DNA of 10,963 bases. Origin: Candidatus Latescibacterota bacterium. Its GTDB lineage: Bacteria > Krumholzibacteriota > Krumholzibacteriia > Krumholzibacteriales > WJIX01. The stretch is taken from assembly GCA_030643145.1 (NCBI GenBank), contig DAOWMJ010000047.1, positions 1-10,963 of the forward strand, in the 5' to 3' direction. A program made the translations under genes and the position numbers. Positions 8,201-10,963 of the stretch are shown piece after piece (positions within the stretch are counted from its first letter, which is position 1; every line of letters starts with the position of its first letter). The notes beneath the pieces are model-generated. The model did no database searches and was not told the DNA's origin. It was given only the letters and a program-made list of their open reading frames with translations.

Positions 8201-8878
8201 AGGCTGATCCTGAAATGGTTCATCGGATGAGGGTAATTTACTATTGAGATCTATAGTAATATCCTTTTTGTTATCAACGAGTTTGAAAATTTTATTTTGA
8301 GCGGCCGCGACAGCCCTATGCGGGTGTTCAGGTTGAAGATCATTTATATATTTTGTTTCTATAGTGACGTTAATAGATTTTGTATACATTACCGATCCTG
8401 TGGATGGTATTAACCTGCAGGGATAAATATTTATAAAAACCAGATGAATGCCGGAAATGATTTGTTCTGTCACAAGTTTTCCTTTTACTTCCGGGTAGGG
8501 GGTGTTGAGGCTGTACACAGCTTGATCCTTCACGGGATTCTTATATGAACCAAAACTAATCGGTGCTTGAAAAGGGGCGGGAATAATTTGGTAATGTCCC
8601 TTCAACTTTATATATTCTTCCGATTCGATAGAAATGCTGGAAACTGTTTCTTTTGAGGGCAGTACAAAGCAGGCGCTGTAAACGGGGATTATTGGTTTGC
8701 CTGGAAAGGACGTTCTTCCGCACTTATCCAGTTTTAGAATGGTTCCACCCTGAACCTGGACTATTTCCGGTGTATCAAAATGAAAGTCCTTTGACAATTT
8801 CTTTGCGGTTGCGTTTCCGGCGAGAAGAAAAACAGTCGCGCAAACAATTGCGAGGTGTCTTATTGTCATGTTATTCAT
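5201..8878 (-). CDS. Secreted peptidase C25 (gingipain family) with FlgD-like C-terminal domain
   Basis: This is a 1225-residue exported cysteine protease. Residues 1-25 form a signal peptide (hydrophobic IVCATVFLLA, likely cleavage after GNATA), and about 26-225 look like a pro-region. The C25 catalytic domain spans about 228-615: GHTG with His464 and QGCYPAAFD with Cys498 form the dyad, 34 residues apart, close to the spacing in gingipain R, followed by the family blocks GEQFITSPAGAVAFIGNTRFGW and LLGDPAMMVW. Then come Ig-like/CARDB-like regions (about 620-930), a jelly-roll domain ending GWYIDDINIT, and from 1143 a FlgD-like Ig domain starting PNPFNPTT and ending LVLLR. Such tails occur on extracellular proteins in FCB bacteria, some as type IX secretion signals. 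A nine-C run lies in the coding strand at 5875-5883. Cleavage specificity is not predictable. The ATG at 8878 is preferred; one at 8869 is possible. Confidence 0.93.
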   Translation of the reverse strand: MNNMTIRHLAIVCATVFLLAGNATAKKLSKDFHFDTPEIVQVQGGTILKLDKCGRTSFPGKPIIPVYSACFVLPSKETVSSISIESEEYIKLKGHYQIIPAPFQAPISFGSYKNPVKDQAVYSLNTPYPEVKGKLVTEQIISGIHLVFINIYPCRLIPSTGSVMYTKSINVTIETKYINDLQPEHPHRAVAAAQNKIFKLVDNKKDITIDLNSKLPSSDEPFQDQPRYPYVIITSAEFSDYFQPLADLKTDMGLRSNIVTLSWIQSSFSGIDIQDQIRNFISYAYFNWDTEYILLGGDDEIIPHRGLYVNAGNEVEPDIPADLYYSALDGNWNSDGDLYYGEPGEEDLLPEVSLGRLPVSSQADIDNFTAKLTAYSLHPQPEQCSKSLMLGELLWSEDGIDTWGGDYKDEILNGSSNFDLVTTGLNQNFTAETLYDRDQPLPWDQTDLIPLLNNGVNLVNHLGHTGLHNAMHITQSTLTLLENDGSEAIPSVIYSQGCYPAAFDNRDYAGTTYSQDAIGEQFITSPAGAVAFIGNTRFGWNAPGSTCGVSQFFDRQFFDALFGESIETIGHAFDDSRIDNIPYITYPLFRYVMYEMCLLGDPAMMVWTSEPSELTLLYDSPVPSGNNDFIIEASSGGNPVSNAFVSIFNVNLNIYETALTNENGIAVLSPNLPDTGFVYLRVNSHNHYLYSDSIVIDQSPGILAELESVLIDDDNIGQSRGDGDGIVESGEKIEIGIMVSNQGVITVDSCCVSLTCDDPYTSIIDSLSDTFSLPERTCIIQENQFLIEISTSIPNGYTLELTFNITATGNEWSSRRLFTVSAPAITLDSWSTCDTLMGNSNGCVEAWEFINLTTSWTNNGSVDIMTPTLSLSMPYQENARPYEQETELPSIPTGSTVISNNSLSFFIKPTTPPFTKFPIILKLAKENLFTHSETLHVTTCGYTIEDTADSVNFWNHGAIVGVDGWHLSNDQYHSSPRSWKCGGNSSEDYPNMMETVLVSPPLCLDGNSELSFWHKIDAEAGSAYPYWAEDGGVVEITTDGGKSWTIISPLFNYPCRASGSNTIFLDPYQRCYSGQTDWKFEEFDLSAFSGQVMLRFHFASNEQRGFEGWYIDDINITTETYTGIDDKEEQSPGFANSLHPAHPNPFNPTTVIPFEVAVRSHVTLNIFDVSGRLVQTLVDNTLEEGKHRAMWDGKDKTGKRVASNVYFCRLRIGSFSSTARLVLLR

Positions 8879-8924
8879 CTTCGTCTGTTTTAGCGCTACT
8901 TTTCAAGTATTGAACCAACTTATT

Positions 8925-8930
8925 ATTATA
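8925..8930 (-). promoter_or_regulatory. Possible -10 element for the C25 protease gene
   Basis: The minus strand carries a perfect TATAAT about 47 bases before the ATG at 8878, in a very AT-rich stretch (8920-8970). No good TTGACA lies 17 bases further upstream, and FCB bacteria often use a different -7/-33 consensus. This is a candidate only. Confidence 0.25.
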
Positions 8931-8998
8931 TCATATTCTATCGATTATATAAATGATAAAAAATATTAATATTACCGGGGCACTCTGTGTCAATAAAG

Positions 8999-9079
8999 GT
9001 TTAGCCAGACAGCAGGGTCTGATTAAATAGACCTTAGCCTTGTAACTTCCTGTCAATTATAGTAGAGTAGCCGCAGTTA
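8999..9079 (+). repeat. 81-bp direct repeat, copy A, upstream of the GMC gene
   Basis: This segment recurs at 10506-10586 in the same orientation with 79 of 81 positions identical; the differences are at 9020 and 9022. It starts GTTTAGCCAGACAGC and ends GTAGCCGCAGTTA. Short inverted repeats are present inside: CAGAC (9006-9010) with GTCTG (9017-9021), or alternatively GGTCT (9016-9020) with AGACC (9029-9033), and TAACT (9043-9047) with AGTTA (9075-9079). It lies in the divergent region between the protease and GMC genes and does not encode a protein. Confidence 0.95.
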
Positions 9080-9131
9080 TTCGCGCAATGGGTTAGAATA
9101 GAAAAAAAGTGCTGAAATAAGATTGCAAACC

Positions 9132-9138
9132 AGGAAGG
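9132..9138 (+). promoter_or_regulatory. Ribosome binding site favouring a TTG start for the GMC gene
   Basis: AGGAAGG lies five bases before an in-frame TTG at 9144. The frame is open to an earlier TTG at 9123, but that codon has no such site upstream. No in-frame ATG exists near the N-terminus, so a TTG start is needed either way. Confidence 0.55.
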
Positions 9139-9143
9139 ATGCC

Positions 9144-10451
9144 TTGCAAAACTTAAAAACCCTGCAAAATCGAAAGTATGACTTCGTAATTGTCGGTAGT
9201 GGTGCTGGTGGCGCTACATTAGGAAAGGAGCTTGCTTTACGAGACAAGGATGTTTTGATTCTTGAAAAAGGTAAGTATGAGAAAAGCTTTGGAAGCCTTC
9301 GAGATATTGCAAGATTTTATGATGTCAGGAGGGCATCAGAGACGAGAAGAATAACACAAGAGGGGGTGAAAGTTTATAGAGCCTTTACAGCGGGAGGAAC
9401 TACTGTTGTCTCCTGCGGTAATGGAATCCGAAGTTTAGAAAAAGAACTCTGTGAATTTGGTATTAATTTAGAAGAGGAATTCACAGAAGCTGAAAGTGAA
9501 ATGAATATTACACTTCTTGGAGAAGATTTCCTTTCTGATGCATCACGCAAAGCAAAATGGGCTGCAGAGACATTAGGATACCAAATGAATCCTATGTCTA
9601 AATTCATTGACTTCAACAAATGTAAAAAGTGTGGAAAGTGCATTGCCGGATGTCCACACCATGCTAAATGGTCAGCCACAAACTTTTTAGATCAGGCACT
9701 AAGTCATGGAGCCACTATTTCATACAAGACAGTAGTTCAACGAGTATTGATCAAGCAAGGGCAGGCGATGGGAGTTGTAGCAGTTGGGCCACAGGGTGAA
9801 AAAAGGATTTTTGCCGACACAGTGATCCTCGCAGCCGGAGGACTAGCAACACCTTTAATTCTTGTTTGTTCTGGAATTAAGGAGGCTGGCACTAATTTAT
9901 TTTTAGATTTATATGTTAATACCTTTGGAGAAGCAAGGGAGATCAATCAGCTCCAAGAACCGATTATGGCAATGGTGAATGATGAATTCTTGCCAACAAA
10001 AGGATTTATCATATCTCCGTTTATTAATAGGTGGGAAATTGGAAGATATGCAGAGCAGGGAAAGGCAGGATTGTTGTTAAATAATAAGAATCTGATGGGA
10101 TTCATGACTAAAATTGCAGATAGTGCGGTTGGCCGGATCCTGCCTGACGGCAAGATATCAAAACCAATTACTCTACGGGATAGAAAACGGCTGCGGGAAG
10201 GGTCTTCTCTGGCAAAAGAGATAATGATCAAAGCCGGGGTGAAAAACGGCTCTCTTATTGATTCTACAATCCAAGGTGCTCATCCTGGAGGGACTGCAGC
10301 TATTGGAAAAGTAGTCGACAACAATTTACAGACTAGAGTAGACAATTTATTTGTTTGTGATGCTAGTGTGCTTCCAGTTGCTTCTGGCTTACCTCCTATT
10401 TTGACAATTACAGCCCTTGCCAAACGGATGGCTAAGAAACTAGCTTCTTAA
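9144..10451 (+). CDS. GMC-type FAD oxidoreductase with ferredoxin-like Cys motif
   Basis: From TTG 9144 the protein has 435 residues; numbers here count from the earlier TTG at 9123. An FAD-binding Rossmann motif GSGAGG (25-30) is followed by LILEKG at the end of the second strand. A four-cysteine motif C-x2-C-x2-C-x3-CP (Cys167, 170, 173, 177) should bind a 4Fe-4S cluster. The C-terminal GMC domain has HPGGT at 387-391 with the conserved His, then NLFVCDASVLP and PPILTITALAKRMA. The usual Asn of the NP..T motif is replaced by Pro424. At 435-442 residues it is shorter than most GMC oxidases (about 500-560). The Fe-S motif suggests that electrons pass to a redox partner rather than to oxygen; substrate unknown, probably an alcohol. 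The gene stands alone between two 81-bp direct repeats, suggesting acquisition as a unit. Confidence 0.9.
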   Translation: MQNLKTLQNRKYDFVIVGSGAGGATLGKELALRDKDVLILEKGKYEKSFGSLRDIARFYDVRRASETRRITQEGVKVYRAFTAGGTTVVSCGNGIRSLEKELCEFGINLEEEFTEAESEMNITLLGEDFLSDASRKAKWAAETLGYQMNPMSKFIDFNKCKKCGKCIAGCPHHAKWSATNFLDQALSHGATISYKTVVQRVLIKQGQAMGVVAVGPQGEKRIFADTVILAAGGLATPLILVCSGIKEAGTNLFLDLYVNTFGEAREINQLQEPIMAMVNDEFLPTKGFIISPFINRWEIGRYAEQGKAGLLLNNKNLMGFMTKIADSAVGRILPDGKISKPITLRDRKRLREGSSLAKEIMIKAGVKNGSLIDSTIQGAHPGGTAAIGKVVDNNLQTRVDNLFVCDASVLPVASGLPPILTITALAKRMAKKLAS

Positions 10452-10505
10452 GTGCTCTGTTTTTTTCTTTCTACTCCAATTGGTCTAGAAAAACGGGGCG
10501 GGCCA

Positions 10506-10586
10506 GTTTAGCCAGACAGCAGGGTCGGGTTAAATAGACCTTAGCCTTGTAACTTCCTGTCAATTATAGTAGAGTAGCCGCAGTTA
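10506..10586 (+). repeat. 81-bp direct repeat, copy B, downstream of the GMC gene
   Basis: This is the second copy of the segment at 8999-9079, exactly 1507 bases downstream and in the same orientation. It differs by T to G and A to G at 10527 and 10529. The first change breaks the CAGAC/GTCTG pairing of copy A and shortens the alternative GGTCT/AGACC stem to GGTC/GACC. A short CGGGGC precedes both copies (8976-8981 and 10494-10499) at different distances, so the original homology may have reached further left. It begins 54 bases after the GMC stop codon. Confidence 0.95.
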
Positions 10587-10695
10587 GGGTAAATATATAA
10601 GACAAGGGATATATTGAACAAAGGTAATCCACGGATGGAAAGATCAATTAATTCTAAAGATTTTACTAAAATTAATAGAAAGCTTCTGTCAGGAC

Positions 10696-10713
10696 AGGGG
10701 GCGCTATCCCCCT
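10696..10713. repeat. GC-rich hairpin AGGGGG/CCCCCT
   Basis: AGGGGG (10696-10701) and CCCCCT (10708-10713) are perfectly complementary around a six-base spacer. The stem stands out in an AT-rich surrounding. No T run follows on the plus strand, so a Rho-independent terminator for the GMC gene is unlikely; the role is unknown. Confidence 0.45.
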
Positions 10714-10735
10714 TGGGAGGATTGTAATATTCTAG

Positions 10736-10766
10736 AACTATACAGCGGGGAGATTGCAGTATAGTT
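10736..10766. repeat. Inverted repeat AACTATAC...GTATAGTT
   Basis: Eight-base perfect arms (10736-10743 and 10759-10766) flank a 15-base spacer. Each arm belongs to a longer motif seen again downstream: AACTATACAGCGG here resembles AATTATACAGCGG at 10846-10858, and the right arm read on the minus strand (AACTATACTGC) equals the plus-strand sequence at 10859-10869. Confidence 0.6.
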
Positions 10767-10845
10767 GGATGATTAAAGGAAAGTGAATAGAAATAGATGA
10801 TTGTGTTTAAAGGAATTAGCATGATAAATAAATTGGGGTTAGTTG

Positions 10846-10897
10846 AATTATACAGCGGAACTATACTGCGTTTATTTAACTATACAGGTCTGTATAC
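10846..10897. repeat. Second cluster of AACTATAC motifs with a tight inverted repeat
   Basis: Three tandem-like copies follow one another: AATTATACAGCGG (10846-10858), AACTATACTGCG (10859-10870) and AACTATACAGG (10878-10888). The last forms TATACAG-GT-CTGTATA (10881-10896), an inverted repeat with 7-base arms and only two bases between. The arrangement could be protein-binding sites for a regulator, or the remnant end of a small mobile repeat. There is not enough downstream sequence to say which gene, if any, it serves. Confidence 0.5.
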
Positions 10898-10963
10898 TAT
10901 ATGTTAGGCTTATAGATGAGACGGTCTGCGGCGTCGGAGCTCACTTCGTTCGCTTCGATATCA

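Larger units (their letters stand above)
10587..10963. other. Gene-free AT-rich tail with short palindromes
   Basis: No convincing coding region, tRNA or rRNA was found here. The stretch holds a GC-rich hairpin (10696-10713) and a cluster of AACTATAC-type motifs (10736-10897), described separately. The last 30 bases are GC-rich, with an imperfect inverted repeat TCGGAGC...GCTTCGA, and run off the window edge. A 93-codon minus-strand frame (10541-10822) overlaps the repeat and lacks any recognisable family features. Confidence 0.6.

Noticed and set aside
5226..8913. Several plus-strand and minus-strand open frames of 60-120 codons inside the protease gene.
   Set aside because: All lie in other frames of a well-supported long gene and lack domain features.
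8999..10586. Composite transposon or insertion sequence bounded by the 81-bp repeats.
   Set aside because: No transposase or terminal inverted repeats of an IS type were found, and the repeats are direct and noncoding.
10541..10822. Minus-strand open frame of 93 codons.
   Set aside because: It overlaps repeat copy B, has no family features, and looks like chance openness in AT-rich DNA.
10873..10909. Possible integron attC: ATTTAAC and GTTAGGC fit RYYYAAC and GTTRRRY, and a one-gene unit sits between repeats.
   Set aside because: The two boxes are not complementary to each other, only about 22 bases separate them, and the 81-bp repeats themselves lack matching R' and R'' boxes. No integrase is visible.

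Overview
The window looks like a bacterial chromosome segment from the FCB side of the tree (Bacteroidota, Fibrobacterota and related candidate phyla). The main evidence is a large secreted gingipain-family (C25) protease ending in a FlgD-like Ig domain with the NPFNPTT start and LVLLR end, a tail typical of extracellular proteins in those lineages. The exact phylum cannot be fixed from this sequence. An iron-sulfur GMC-type flavoenzyme hints at an anaerobic or low-oxygen lifestyle, but this is inference.

Layout. 1-2627 carries plus-strand genes: the C-terminal end of a membrane protein (1-183), a YigZ/IMPACT family protein (226-825), a rhomboid protease (901-1602) and a patatin/RssA-like lipid hydrolase (1701-2627). 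They meet head to head, 7 bases apart, with a minus-strand block: asd (aspartate-semialdehyde dehydrogenase) and lysC (aspartokinase), overlapping by ATGA. Upstream of these on the same strand is the 1225-residue C25 protease (5201-8878). A divergent region follows, then a plus-strand GMC oxidoreductase with a ferredoxin-like cysteine motif (9144-10451), and a gene-free AT-rich tail (10452-10963).

How the genes work together. lysC and asd catalyse steps 1 and 2 of the aspartate pathway (to lysine, threonine, methionine and diaminopimelate) and are almost certainly co-transcribed. The plus-strand genes are unrelated housekeeping or membrane functions. The protease is an independent secreted protein.

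Most notable points. (1) The GMC gene sits between two 81-bp direct repeats differing at only two positions (8999-9079 and 10506-10586), so it looks like a discrete inserted or duplicated unit. (2) The rhomboid gene appears to have lost one base near its 3' end: the next 29 codons in the -1 frame encode the C-terminal helix motif common on bacterial rhomboids. (3) The tail holds a cluster of AACTATAC-type motifs in direct and inverted orientation. (4) A compact potential three-way RNA junction precedes asd. No CRISPR array, tRNA, rRNA, transposase or recognisable defence system was seen.
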